From Chamaecyparis obtusa (lineage: Eukaryota; Streptophyta; Pinopsida; Cupressales; Cupressaceae): a stretch of DNA of 64,000 nt. Below the pieces are notes generated by a model. The model was not told the origin of the DNA, made no database searches, and worked only from the letters and a program-made list of their open reading frames with translations. Where the stretch lies: positions 186,001-250,000 of the forward strand of contig BSBK01008830.1 in assembly GCA_027943335.1 (NCBI GenBank), given 5' to 3'. Shown here piece after piece: positions 1 to 11,153 of this stretch. The stretch's first letter is position 1; each line of letters opens with the position of its first letter. Made by a program: the position numbers and the translations under genes.

Positions 1-2206
1 ATGGTGTAGCCCCAATGGGCATTCTAAAATATGTGAGTTTTCTTGAAGTCTACCTACTATTTATGAATGCATTCACTAATGAAGAATGACTTAATCCAAA
101 GAGGTCTCACCTTTTCATATCATCCTTGTGGTCTAAAACATATGTTGCCTGATTATTATTTTTGGGTCTCGAATTTCCCTATTGTTGTCACTCAATTGAG
201 AAGACTGATGATGATGGTGAATTATTATTAGAACTCATCCCTTATGATCTCCTTTGGGAGTCATTTTTCTCTATTTCATCCAATGCTTGTTCACACATTT
301 TTTCCATTCAAGATTTTATCAGTACACATTTCTTCACATTCTACCAATTCAATCTCTTTGGTTTCCCCATAAATGGGAAATTGAAAAAACTCTTGATGGA
401 GTCACCATTAGGCTTGCACAAAACTTATCCACTCAATGAACCCATCTCTTTTATCTCAAGATTGTAGTAGTTGACAAGTGACAATGAATTCCTAAAACTT
501 TATTGAGATTGGAAAGGAGGTACCTTGATAAGACTATCGTCCTAGTCTTGTTTCTCTAAAATGCATTCTTCCAACTCCAATTCTTGGACAATGACATACC
601 TCAGATTATCATTCATTATCTGAGGACAATTTAGATAGTAGCTTTCTCAGTAGATTTCACCTTTAGAAAGTGGTAGTGCATTTTGATGAATGAATTGCCT
701 TACTTTTCTGATTTTATTCTTTAAAAAATCACTACTGCTCAAATCTGATGTCATATGGTTAATTAATTGTCCTTTTTAGACCAAAAAAATATTCTTCTTT
801 TAGTGAAACCCGACTAAAGAAAAAAACTAAAAAATTCCTTCTCTTTTGTCATTGAAAATTGATGTCTTTAGTGAACACGTGGCTATCGATTCTGATATAA
901 TAAGTTGATTTTATGGCTAACATAGTTTGATATGTTAGATATCTATAATGAAACCTTTTGGGGTTCCACATATGTTTCTTGAAGTGTTAAAAATATAATA
1001 TGCTAGGTATTTGTAGTGCAAGGTTTCCATGCAATCTGAGCATGTTTTTTAATTGGGACAAATTTCTGAAAGTGTAGGAACCCAACACTCCTAATTGGAA
1101 TGATCTTAGAATTGTTTAGAGCATGATAAAAATAGATTTTGAATATGTAAACACTATCATTAAATCTCACAAGCATAATAATTTTTTTGTAAGACATTGA
1201 TGCATATATTAGTTAAAAATTCTCATTAAAACAATTAATACAACTTCTTTGGAAATTTAAATTATTCTTCATTCATTCATTATAGATACAGACTTATCTT
1301 GAAAGACTTAGGGGCTGGCCCCATTCCTATTTCTACCAAATCTGTGCAATTGTGCTTCATGGAGTGTATTGGCCTGCCTCCATTTCTTGCACTTTTATGC
1401 TTTTCCAGATGTGTCCATTATTATGATTTAAACCAGTTCTCATCTCTCGTAATGCCTATTTTGCCTAGACACCTGGGGATAGGGAGAGATGCTTATTGGT
1501 CTTTTAGACCAATGAGGTTAGTCCATGTGTATTTTGATGTTATTTGGGAAAATGGGATTTTGGCATGGATGGTGTGTCTCTTACTCTAAATTATTTTTGT
1601 AATAAGGTTTAAAACATGTAGGGCCCACATCATGATAGTAGTGTGCAAAGCCTCTACAGACAAAAGATTGTCCAAAATTCAAAATATGTACTACACTTTT
1701 CTCTTTTGTGCCCCTCTTTGTTTAGATTTGGCAGTATCCACAATCTAGTCAGTGTCTTCATTCTTGTCTATTCTAGATATTTATAGGTGGAAGTGCATAG
1801 GTTTCATGCAATTGATGAAAAATTGAAGATTGAAAAATTTATTGGAGGTTTGCAAGAAAATGATAAATTATTAATTCTCTTTGAATTTACATATGAAAGG
1901 TGCATTCTAAGGGCTTCCATTCTCAATGCAACACCTTTGGAAATCTCAAGTGATTGAGTTGGATGCCAAACTTGAAGGAAGGTTTCTGATTGCATATTGC
2001 TGGGCATTAGAATGAATCCTTAGGAATGTCATGGGAATGAATTTTTGCTAGCTACAACCCTCGTAGACAACCTAGTAATAGAGTTTTGTGTGGATTTTTA
2101 TGTATTTCACACCATTCCTTGGGGGAAGCATGAGATTTTTTAGGAGATTATGATTATTTTGGGGGGAATGCATGACATTCATAAGACAACAATCCATTTT
2201 TAGATT
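1..2206. other. Unassigned AT-rich DNA, no gene seen
   Basis: I see no supported gene here. The open frames (for example 162-467 and 1299-1589 on the plus strand) are short, low in complexity and show no family motif. The stretch at 880-910 (ATTCTGATATAATAAG) is faintly like a decayed minus-strand primer-binding site, but no LTR pair supports it. It is best described as decayed repeat or intergenic DNA to the left of element G1. Confidence 0.5.
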
Positions 2207-3368
2207 TGATGGGATCACTCTAGGTGTCTAGTAGACTTGGTTAGGTTCACTAAGACTCCTAACTCTCTAACCTCCCAATATCTTGATCAGGGGTCTCACA
2301 AGGCTTTATCTTGTTCTTATAAGGACTCTCTCAAGGTCCTCTACTCCCACAATTCACACCTCAACTCCTAGGTGATCCATCACTGATCAAAGGTTCTAGT
2401 CTCTTCATTACTAGTACTCATGACAAATGCTCTTTACCTTCTTAGAAAGTTGGTGATTCTTTCAAGGGTGTGGAGGTAGTCATTTCTTAAGCTTGTCTCA
2501 AATATTGACCCATTTGATTAAGATATCTACCACTCTTCCTTATCGATCTCCTCAAAATCACTGATTAAGCCTTGTAGCCCTAGAGCCCCCAATGAGGCCT
2601 CCTAGTCTGGGTTTTTAGGACTTTCTGCAAAAAATTTCCAAAGGTCCTTCCAAAAAAGTTTTAGATTCTTGATATCTATGGAATAATCTCATGTATTTTG
2701 TGGGTCTTGGGGTCTCCAGCATCCATACAATTCCCTAACACAGAGAGGAGGGTTTTAATGGCTTCTAGGATCCCACTGCTCAAGGTAAGTTTAGGCTTCT
2801 GAAATGGATTGATCAAGACCTAAGATCTCCATCAAAGTACTATCTAATCCTCTTCTTGGTCTCCAAAGTCTTGGAGTTTATCTTTCAAGTCACCGCTGCA
2901 ATCAAAACAACTTTCTCACCTCCTTGACCCTAGTCAGGCCATGACAGTGCTCGCGTAGGGAAAGGTATTAAAATTAGCCATGATTATTTCTAGACCTCCA
3001 AAAGATCTATTTAAACTATACATAGGCTCCTCTACCATTCCCCAACTAGCTGTGATGAACACACAACATGGTTTCATGGGGCAGCCATATTTCTATACCA
3101 AACTATACATAGGCCAGTGAACTGGCAAAGACAAAAGAATTAAACTAAGACTATCAAAATACTTACAAAGAACAAAAAATAGTACATAATGGAAATGAAA
3201 CATGAAATTTTGATCGAATCCTTCTTTTCTAAGATAAAATAATTACATTAGATTCTACTATTGCATCAAAACCTCGAACTGTGTCCACGAAACAAGTAAC
3301 AATGCTAAAATTCCTTAAACTAGAAATTGTCAAATGATACCAACCTTTGGATTTGGGCCCATTAGGGC

Positions 3369-3375
3369 TTATATA
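3369..3375 (-). promoter_or_regulatory. G1 LTR TATA box
   Basis: The minus strand reads GGCTATATAAGCCC, a good plant TATA context. It lies in the part of the left LTR assigned to U3, about 30-37 bp before the point (3338) where homology to the right LTR begins. Transcription would therefore start near 3340. This is a sequence-only prediction. Confidence 0.6.
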
Positions 3376-3476
3376 GCCTATATTTTTTAGGTATTGGGTG
3401 TTTAGGACCCATAATTACCTAGAATCTTGGTTGGTCCTTTTAGGACAAAAGTTGTCATGTAACTTTGCAAAGTTGT

Positions 3477-3498
3477 AAAAGTTGTCATGACAACTTTT
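3477..3498. promoter_or_regulatory. 22-bp perfect palindrome in G1 U3
   Basis: The half-site AAAAGTTGTCA is followed directly by its reverse complement. A second direct copy of the half-site (AAAAGTTGTCATG) lies at 3447-3459. The palindrome is about 100-125 bp upstream of the TATA box on the transcribed strand, a typical place for a dimeric factor site. The function is inferred. Confidence 0.5.
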
Positions 3499-3919
3499 TA
3501 GAAACATTTGCAAAGTTGCTCATTTCTTCACTCAACCCTCACAAAGACTAAAAAAAATCTAATAAACCTATATAAAGACATTATGGGTTATTTTAGACCA
3601 AAACCAAACATTTAAATCATATTTCCACTCTTGTGCCCTTTTGTCAACTTTTAGGACCAAGCTAGGTCCTAAGGACACCTTAGCCTATGTACTTAGTCTA
3701 ACTACACAGCCCTAGGTTAAATCAAATATATACTCTCCTAACACACCTAGGTTGTTTTGGAGCCATTTATTACCCTTTGGTCTAGCTAGGAATAGTAAAA
3801 GCCAAAAATATAAGTAGGACTTTCTAGCCTAAGTCCTAGGTGCTCCTGTACCATTCTCCCCTAAACAAAAATAATCAAGTCCCATTGGTGGAGACTGTGT
3901 CATGATCAATACCCAATCT

Positions 3920-5204
3920 CTAAAACTTTGTCTTTGAGACCCATTTATCCTTAGTTTCTTCTTTACCTTTCCATTTGACAAGGTATTTTAAGTAGGTTAT
4001 GTGTCTAGTCTTCTTGATGACTTGGGAACTCAAGACTTTCTCAGCTTGCATGCTTGGAGTGATTGGTAACTGCATATTTTTTAGGTCCTCTACAACTCCA
4101 ACATGTTCATTATCTCCAATAGGGATTGGTAATTTATAAAGAACAAAATATAAAATTTTAAACACTGGTGAAATTTTGAAGTCTATTGGCAAGTCTGCGT
4201 CCATATTTAGCTAGGATGGAACAAGGGCCAATCCTTCTCATCTGAAGCTTGTGTGGGATCCCTTTCTGCAACCTGGCCTTGTTCAAGTGTACCATGAAAA
4301 TATCTCCCACCTTGAAATATAGTTTTATTTTCCTCTCATCCACCTTTCTCTTGGTTTTAGTGGTACTATCCTTGAGATCTTGTCTGATTGTATCATGGGC
4401 TTCTTTCATGGACTGAGAAAAGTCCTCTACATATCCACTCCTTACTACTGTGTCTCCAAGTTTACTAAGTTCATGGATGCCTCTTGGGTCTATCCCATAG
4501 ACTATATCAAATGGAATCTTGTCGGTAGTCCTAATGATGATATCATTATAGGAATATACTACTTGTGCTATAACTTGGTCCCATGTCTGACCATACTCCT
4601 TAGTTAGGCATCTTAGGAGGTTTCCCAAGCTCCTATTAACTACCCTAGTTTTCCCATCTGTTTGGGGGTGGTATGTAGACCCAAAAGACAAATTGGTGCC
4701 AAGCTTGCACCAAAACATTTTCCAAAAATGAATTATAAATTTGGAGTCCCTATTAGATACTATGCTTAATGATAATCCATGGATCCAGACTACTTCCCTA
4801 AAAAACAAATTAGCTATGTGGCGATCATCATGAGTAGTCTTGCATGGCACAAAGTGAGCCATCTTTCTAATCCACAATCACATATATGCTATCAAATCCT
4901 TCTTGGTCTTGGGAAACCCTACTACAAAGTCCATATTGAGACATTCCCAAGGTCTATTGGGGATTGGAAGGGGTTGATACAACCCTGCATTAGATGAGGT
5001 GCCTTTGGCCTTTTGGAAAACTATACAAGTCTCCACATACCTTCTTATGTCCTCATTCATCCTATGCCAATAATAAAATATTTGAACCACCTCCAAGGTC
5101 TTATGGACTCCAAAATATCCACTCAAAGACCCATTATGCTTTTCTTGGATGAGGTTCTCCCTCAAGGAGCCTCTAGGAACACATAGTTTCTCTCTCCTAA
5201 ACAA
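3920..5204 (-). pseudogene. G1 integrase and C-terminal chromodomain
   Basis: Three blocks: 5204-4878, 4877-4158 and 4204-3920. The first has the zinc-binding region, with HNGS...GVH visible and the second CxxC changed to CIVF, then the start of the core with LNMDFVVGFP. The second has VSNRDSKF (second Asp) and YHPQTDG, but the expected catalytic Glu after the HPQT motif is Arg (KTRVVN). The third ends in a chromodomain-like YLVKWKG...DKWV segment. A frameshift separates the core from the chromodomain. Chromodomain integrases direct Ty3 elements to heterochromatin. This copy would be inactive. Confidence 0.86.
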
Positions 5205-5450
5205 AATACCTTCTTGGATAAGGTAATCAACATATTCACTATGAAAATGATTTTGAAATTATTTGCATACCTTGTAAGCTGCTGAGAAGTCTTCATCCTC
5301 TGGATACAAGTCTTTGAAACTTTCTATGCCTATGCTTCTTAACTGAATTTATTGAATTGTCAAGAGTCTCTAGCTTAAGGCATCTTCTACCTTATTGTGT
5401 TTCCCTTTATTGTGCTTTATTGTGAAGGTATAGGCCTGGATATAGTCAAC

Positions 5451-6690
5451 TCATTTCATGTGCTTATGGCTTAGCTTATCTTGTGAGTTGAGAAAGATGA
5501 AAGCTTGGTTGTTAGTATGTAATAAAAACTCTTTAGGAAGGAGGTAATGCCTCCACTTCCTTAGGGCTTGGACCAAAGCATACAACTCCAAATCATATGA
5601 GGAGTACTTATTTCTGGCCTCACTCAACTTTTCACTATGAAAGGCCACTGGTTTGTTCTCTTGGCTTAGGATTTCTCCTATGGCAATGTTACTAGCATCA
5701 CACTCAACATTAAATAAATTATCAAAGCTAGGTAACACCAAGATTGGTTGAGTTTCTATCCTTCTTTTCAAGGTTTCAAAACCTTAATCAGCTTTCTCAC
5801 TCCATTGGAATTTAGTTTCATGCCTCCTTTGATAGTGTTTATAACTGGTGCACAAATCTCACTAAAATTACTTATAAAATTTCTATAAAATTGAGCCAAC
5901 CCAGGGAAGCTCCTCACTTCTATAGCAGATTTGGTAGTAGGACAATTCAAGATTGCTTCTACCTTGCTAATGTCTATTTTCAAGTTACCTTGTGAGACCA
6001 CAAAGCCTAGGTACACCAATTCTTGTTTCATGAACTCACACTTGTCAAGATTGATGGTGAGATTCTCTTCATGAAAATTTTGCAACACATCTTGTAGATA
6101 CACCAAGTGATCCTCCTCAGACTTGCTGAAGATGAGGATATCATCTAAGTATACCACAACCCATTTTCCTATGAAGTCTTTCAACACTTCATTAATTAAC
6201 CTCATGAAGGTGCTAGGGGCATTGGATAGCCCAAAGGGCATAACTAGCCATTCATATAGGCCTTTTGTGGTCTTGAAAGAATTTTTCCACTCATCTTGCT
6301 CCTTAATCCTTATTTGGTGGTATCCACTTTTGGGGTCAATCTTTTAAAAATATTTTTCCCCTCCTAAGCAATCCATCAAGTCTTCAGTCCTAGGGATAGG
6401 AAACCTGTACCTTATGGTAATCCTATTAATTTCCCTAGAGTTAGTAGACAACCTCCAAGTTCCTCCTTTCTTTGGAGCTAGGACTGTAGGGACATCACAA
6501 GGGCTGATGATTTTTATTATAAGGCCTTGATTAAGTAGTTTTTGGATTTGTTTGGCTATTTCCTCATTTTTTTGAGGGGTTATTTTTATGCAACTTTGTT
6601 AGGTAGGGAGGCTCCTGGAATAAATTCAATTTGATGGCTTACAGATTTTTTAGGGTGTAGGGTAGATGGATTTCCATCACTTACTATGTC
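5451..6690 (-). pseudogene. G1 reverse transcriptase and RNase H
   Basis: RT is clear in 6241-5768: [12 protein letters not shown], the catalytic YLDD at about 6151-6140, and the thumb motif [13 protein letters not shown]. Upstream RT sequence continues to about 6690 but is broken by stops. RNase H follows at 5771-5451 in another frame, starting VECDASNIAIG and including HSEKLSEARNKY. The 4-bp overlap between the two blocks reflects a frameshift, not a designed overlap. The order RT then RNase H before integrase is diagnostic of Ty3/gypsy. Confidence 0.88.
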
Positions 6691-6963
6691 CTTTTATTGT
6701 TCTAGCAACCCTTGAAATTCTTTGGGAACTTCATTCTTCTTGACTTCTTCCTCCTCTTTGGGCTTCAACACCAAAGCATACCCCACTCCTTCACCTTCCT
6801 CCAAGGTGTTTAAGAATTATTTATCTCCTACCAAAAGCACATTAGGACCAACTAGTTTCACTTCTCTATCTTCAAGAAGGGACTAAATTCTAAAGGTAAC
6901 TCCATCTTTCTTGAATGAGTAGGATTTCTTGGCTCCATCATGGATTGCTTGTCTATCAAATTG

Positions 6964-7218
6964 TCATGGTCTCCCTAGTAAGAGATGGCAAGCATCCATA
7001 GGTAAAACATCACATAAAACTCTATCCTTGTCCCTTACAATGGTGAAGTCTACCCAAGCTTTCTCATTCACAAAAACATGTCGACCCTTATTCAACCATG
7101 TGACTCTATAGGGATTTGTGTGAGGAATCCTTTGAAGACTTAGTTTGTTGATTTCTTCATTGGAGACTATATCATTTGTGGACCCAAAGTCTATGATAAT
7201 ATTGCATACTTTGCCCAA
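6964..7218 (-). pseudogene. G1 aspartic protease
   Basis: A retropepsin-like domain. The active-site triad reads IIDFGST instead of DSG, so the catalytic motif is mutated. The C-terminal block CDVLPMDACHLLLGRP is the usual chromovirus protease end. It lies in a different frame from the gag block at 7468-7277, with the shift near a T-run at about 7222-7229. The family is assigned with confidence, and the enzyme would be inactive. Confidence 0.8.
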
Positions 7219-7276
7219 TATTTTTTTATTTTATCCTAAATAAAAACCTCTTTTGACTAGGCCCTTCCTTGATTGG

Positions 7277-8527
7277 TTATTTAATCAATGGTCTCCTTAT
7301 CATGAGGTTATCCCCTACTTCTGAATATAGGGATACTTCTGCAGGCTTGCTACTTGAAGACTCTTCTTGAAGATAGTTCACTCTCTTATCTCCACCTTGT
7401 GAAGTAGATCCTTTCTCAGGGAACCTATATGATAGGTGTCCATATTGATGGAAATGGTAGCATTTCATGGAAGAGAAGTAGGAACCTCTTCCTTGTCCTC
7501 TTGACCTTCCTCTAAAGTTATTGTTAGATCCTCTACCTCTTATATTGTAGCCTCCTCAGCGACTAGAGACTTCTCCTTTTTACTCAGTGAGTTTGGTCTC
7601 ACTTTGAATTCTTGAGTTAGAGGTTCTTCCTCCATAGCTACCTCTATGGCCCCTATTGTCTCTACCCCTACCTCTACCTTGGCTACTTGAATCATGCCTC
7701 TTTTTGAGCTTCTCATCTACCTTAAGTGCCAATTGATAGCATTGATGAACTTTTTTGGGGCTTAATTCTTCTTGGATGTTCCATCTAAGGCCATTTAGGT
7801 ATCTAGCTACCTTTAGGATCTCCTCTTCCACCACATGTGATCTAAGGCATAATTTTTGAAATTCCTCAGTGTAGACACTAACTTCTAGATCCTTTTGTGT
7901 CTAATTTTTCCTCTTTTTGTAAAACTACACTTCATAGTCATTTGATTGGTATGCTTCCCTAATCTTTGCCACCATATCTTTCTAATTGGTTATGGGGTTC
8001 TTTCCTTCTTTCACCCTTTCATCCTGCACAAACTTCCACCAAGTAAGAGCAGCCCCTCCCATCCTTGATTTTTCTACCACGACTCTCTAAGCTTCACTAA
8101 TACCCTCACATTCAAAGTGGTTTTCCATACCCTCAATCCACTCTATAACTAGCTCGGCTTCCGTCTTCCCACTAAAAAGTGGTATTCCTTCTAATGTTTT
8201 TCCACTCTTATCTTTGAGTACCTTCAAGAAGGGTTCTTCAACTAATACAGGGTATGGCTCAGGGATTTTATCTTCCTCTACCACCTCTTTACACTTTCCT
8301 TCATCTTCTTTTAGCTTCTCACTCATCAATTAAATTTTTTCTTCCACCTCTCCTAGCTTGTCTCTAAGAGCTTCCATTTCTTCCCAGAGTATCCTATTCT
8401 CCTCCTTCTTCTCTATCACTTCTCTAGCCAATTCAACATTGGTAACCATGGCTGAATCACCTAATGAATCTAACATATACTTGTGCCCAAACCTTGTTAG
8501 GCTTTGATACCAATCTGATGGGATCAC
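7277..8527 (-). pseudogene. G1 Gag, with degenerate zinc knuckle
   Basis: Four same-frame blocks (8527-8330, 8329-8087, 7834-7580, 7468-7277) separated by stops. The N-terminal part is coiled-coil-rich (VIEKKEENRILWEEMEALR). The middle has the retrotransposon Gag core around IEWIEGMENHFE and KVARYLNGLRW. A basic RGRGRD tract at about 7680-7630 precedes the zinc knuckle CYHFHQYGHLSYRF, in which two of the three cysteines are now Phe. The start is probably the Met near 8446 (MVTNVELAREV), just after the primer site. Gag would form the particle and bind RNA. This copy is dead. Confidence 0.8.
8501..8512 (-). other. G1 primer-binding site (tRNA-iMet type)
   Basis: The minus strand reads TGGTATCAAAGC, three bases after the 5' LTR end at 8516. 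One mismatch to the plant initiator-Met complement. Confidence 0.85.
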
Positions 8528-9397
8528 TCTAGGTGTCTAGTAGACTTGGTTAGGATCACTGAGACTCCTAATTCTCCAACCTCCCAATAACTTGATCAAG
8601 GGTCTCAAAAGGCTTCACCTTGTTCTTCTAAGGAATCTCTCAATTTCCTCTATTCCCACAATTCACACCTCAACTCCTAGGTGATCCATCACTGATCGAA
8701 GGTTCTAGTCTCTTCATAACCAATACTCATGTCAAATTCTCTTTACCTCCTTAGTAAGTTGGTGATTCTTCCAGGGGTGTGGAGGTAGTCATTTCTTAAG
8801 CTTGTTTCACTGCTTGACCCATTTTATTAATGTCTCTACCACTCTTCCTTACCAATCAAGGTAAGTTTAGGCTTGTGAAATGGATTGATCAAGCCCTAAG
8901 ATCAAAATCAGAATACCATATGATCCTATTCTTGGTCTCCATCTTTCAAGTCACCCCTGCAAGAAAAACAACTTTCTCACCTCCTTGTCCCCAGTCAGGT
9001 AATGACAGTGCTCGCCTAGGGAGAGGTCTTAAAATTGGCCATGCTTCTTTCTAGACCTCCACTAGAGCTATTTACAATGTACATAGGCTCCTCTACCATT
9101 CCCCAACTGGCTGTGATGAACACACGATAGGATTTCATGGGGGATCCATATTTCTATACCAAACTATACATAGGCCAGTGAACTAGCAAAGACAAAAGAA
9201 TTAAAGTAAGACTATCAAAACACCTACAAAGAACACAAAATAGTACATAATGGAAATGAAACAAAAAATGTGGATTGAATCCTTCTTTTCCAAGAAAAAA
9301 TAATTACATTAGATGCTACTGTTGCATCAAAACCTTGAACTGTGTCCATAAAACAAGTAACAGTGCTAAAATTCCTTAAACCAACAATTGTCAAATG
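8516..9397 (-). repeat. G1 5' LTR, lacking U3
   Basis: About 880 bp homologous to 2207-3338. Relative to the left LTR it lacks about 250 bp internally (joined near 8855-8858), and it ends at 9397, where homology stops abruptly. The missing part is the whole promoter-bearing U3, so this 5' LTR could not drive transcription. Confidence 0.8.
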
Positions 9398-10006
9398 ATG
9401 CTTCCATGTTGGCACATCACAATCCATGAGACCACATTTATTTAAGGCATTTTCTCAAACAATTGAGATTCCTTGTCTTTCCTTCTATATTTTGTATAAA
9501 TGCCCACTAGGGAATTTGCAACTAAAACTACCATTCTGACACAAATTGGAAGGATGCTGGAAAATGTTGAGTTTAGATTTACACCTGCCAATGGCATTTA
9601 CTCAAACATTTCTAAAGAATCTTCAACAAATCTATTTTCTCTATATACTACAATCTTGCAGACCATGAGACCACATCTCCCTGAGGTATTTTCTTGAATA
9701 GTTCACATGTCTTTGTATGAGTCTATAATTTGCATACTTGTCTATCAGAACACTTGCTACTAGAAAATCTAACAAAAAAGTCCCCTTCCATTATGCTTTG
9801 ATGAATGTCCATACCCTATTCCAAAGCTCTTATTTTGGCACACATTGTCATGCAGTAATAATCTACATTTTTTTCATAAAAAATTAAAACGTGTGATTCA
9901 ATTAGAAAGAAGAGTGTATGCCAATAAAAAGTGATTGACACTAAACATCCAGCCAAACTTTTCCAAAACTCCAATTTCATTTATATTCTCTTAACTTTTA
10001 TTTCCT

Positions 10007-10081
10007 AATTGAGCATGAAGGTTATTTCTTGATAATTGAGCATGATGGTTATTTCTTGATAATTGAGCATGATGGTTATTT
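10007..10081. repeat. 27-bp minisatellite, 2.8 units
   Basis: The unit AATTGAGCATGATGGTTATT plus TCTTGAT is repeated at 10007, 10034 and 10061. The first unit has A for T at one site, and the third unit is truncated after GGTTATT. The near-identity suggests recent slippage within otherwise old DNA. Confidence 0.9.
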
Positions 10082-11055
10082 AGAATTGTCAATGTGAAAA
10101 AAAACTCACAATAAAATTCAGAAACATCTCATGCTAATGTAAATTTTCTTTCATGTGTTATTAATTGATGCAAAGTCAATTGTTGGAGTCACAACATGCA
10201 CAACCAAATCTAGTCGGTGATGCTCTATTAAAATAAGGCAGCACAGTTTAACATTGTTTTATTACGACTACTTATTCTCATTCGAAAATTGTATCATTGA
10301 TTTTTGTTAGGTTTCGCTAATGTTTATGCCTACAATTTTTAGTTCACCCAAGTTTTAGTAGATGATTTTCAATGGCTTAACAGAAGTAATGCCCAATATT
10401 TTGTGTTATGTAGTATGCAAAATAAGTAGCCAAAAAAAATTGGGGTTGTAAAATTTGTTTAATGGTATGAAAAATTGTTCAGAAGTGTGAGACAAGTATT
10501 GGCTCTACACCTACTGATTGTATTTTCTTGAAAGTTTCTGAATATTTTTCAACATATCCATTTTGTATAAATCCTGCAACCATAGCATTCCCTCAACACA
10601 AATGTCTACGCATCAAAATGAACAAAACATAAGCTTAATACTCCATAAAATTTGTAGACAAACATTTAAAGATCTGGAAGAAGATAAAGGATTTTTCGTC
10701 CACTTTAACAAACCCTTGCACCTTTAACAATTATCAAATGAGCATTTTCACTAAAATATCATGGAGGTGACATTTCAAGTAATAACCACCTTTTTCTCTA
10801 GGATATCGGTATTGGTAGTTAACACTCCTGTAAGAAGGTTTCTTCCATTATCAATACCGTTAGGTATCAAAGAGTCCCTTCACAACTGGAATGATAAATG
10901 AACAGTTTTTGGCAACATGAAATAATCTGATGAAACATTTAAGCCTCAACAACACCGATATTTGTAGTGTGCACAACCTCATGAAGAGGGATTAAAATTC
11001 ATACTTTATTAACGACGGACACATTAAGAAAGCCGTCCACTTACAACAATTTTTT

Positions 11056-11153
11056 AGTCTCAATGTTGGTGAATTCTCTAATTTTAGTGGTGGTGAGTTG
11101 TATCAGTCTCAATGTCGACGAATTCTCTAATTTTAGTGGTGGTGAGTTGTATA
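11056..11153. repeat. 49-bp tandem duplication
   Basis: Two copies, 11056-11104 and 11105-11153, beginning AGTCTCAATGT and sharing AATTCTCTAATTTTAGTGG. They differ at only a few sites (TGGTG versus CGACG). It is noncoding. Confidence 0.9.

Larger units (their letters stand above)
2207..3853 (-). repeat. G1 3' LTR (full length)
   Basis: About 1647 bp, TG...CA. The sense-strand start is TGGTACAGGAGCACC, next to a purine-rich AGGGGAGAA on the internal side (3854-3862 read on the minus strand). The segment 2207-3338 matches the right LTR, apart from about 250 bp around 2540-2775 that the right copy lacks. The segment 3339-3853 has no counterpart in the right copy and carries the TATA box, so it is read as U3. 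Confidence 0.82.
2207..9397 (-). mobile_element. Ty3/gypsy chromovirus G1, degenerate
   Basis: This is a minus-strand LTR retrotransposon. Direct repeats start with TGATGGGATC at 2207 and 8516. A tRNA-iMet-type primer site lies at 8501-8512, and gag, protease, RT, RNase H, integrase and chromodomain follow in Ty3 order between 8527 and 3920. The coding blocks lie in several frames (gag in one, protease in another, RNase H and integrase in a third), so it carries frameshifts as well as stops. The left LTR is complete, while the right LTR has a 250-bp internal deletion and lacks all of U3. No target duplication is visible at the right edge. It is not functional. Confidence 0.9.

Noticed and set aside
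162..467. 101-codon plus-strand frame
   Set aside because: Low-complexity, Phe/Ile/Ser-rich product with no motif, in a region with no other gene signals. A chance frame.
880..910. Primer-site-like ATTCTGATATAA
   Set aside because: Too many mismatches to TGGTATCAGA on the minus strand, and no LTR pair around it.
1299..1589. 96-codon plus-strand frame with hydrophobic stretches
   Set aside because: No recognisable family, no flanking gene structure, and a length easily reached by chance.
9224..9427. 67-codon minus-strand frame at the G1 5' LTR edge
   Set aside because: Lies across the LTR and its flank, with no motif.
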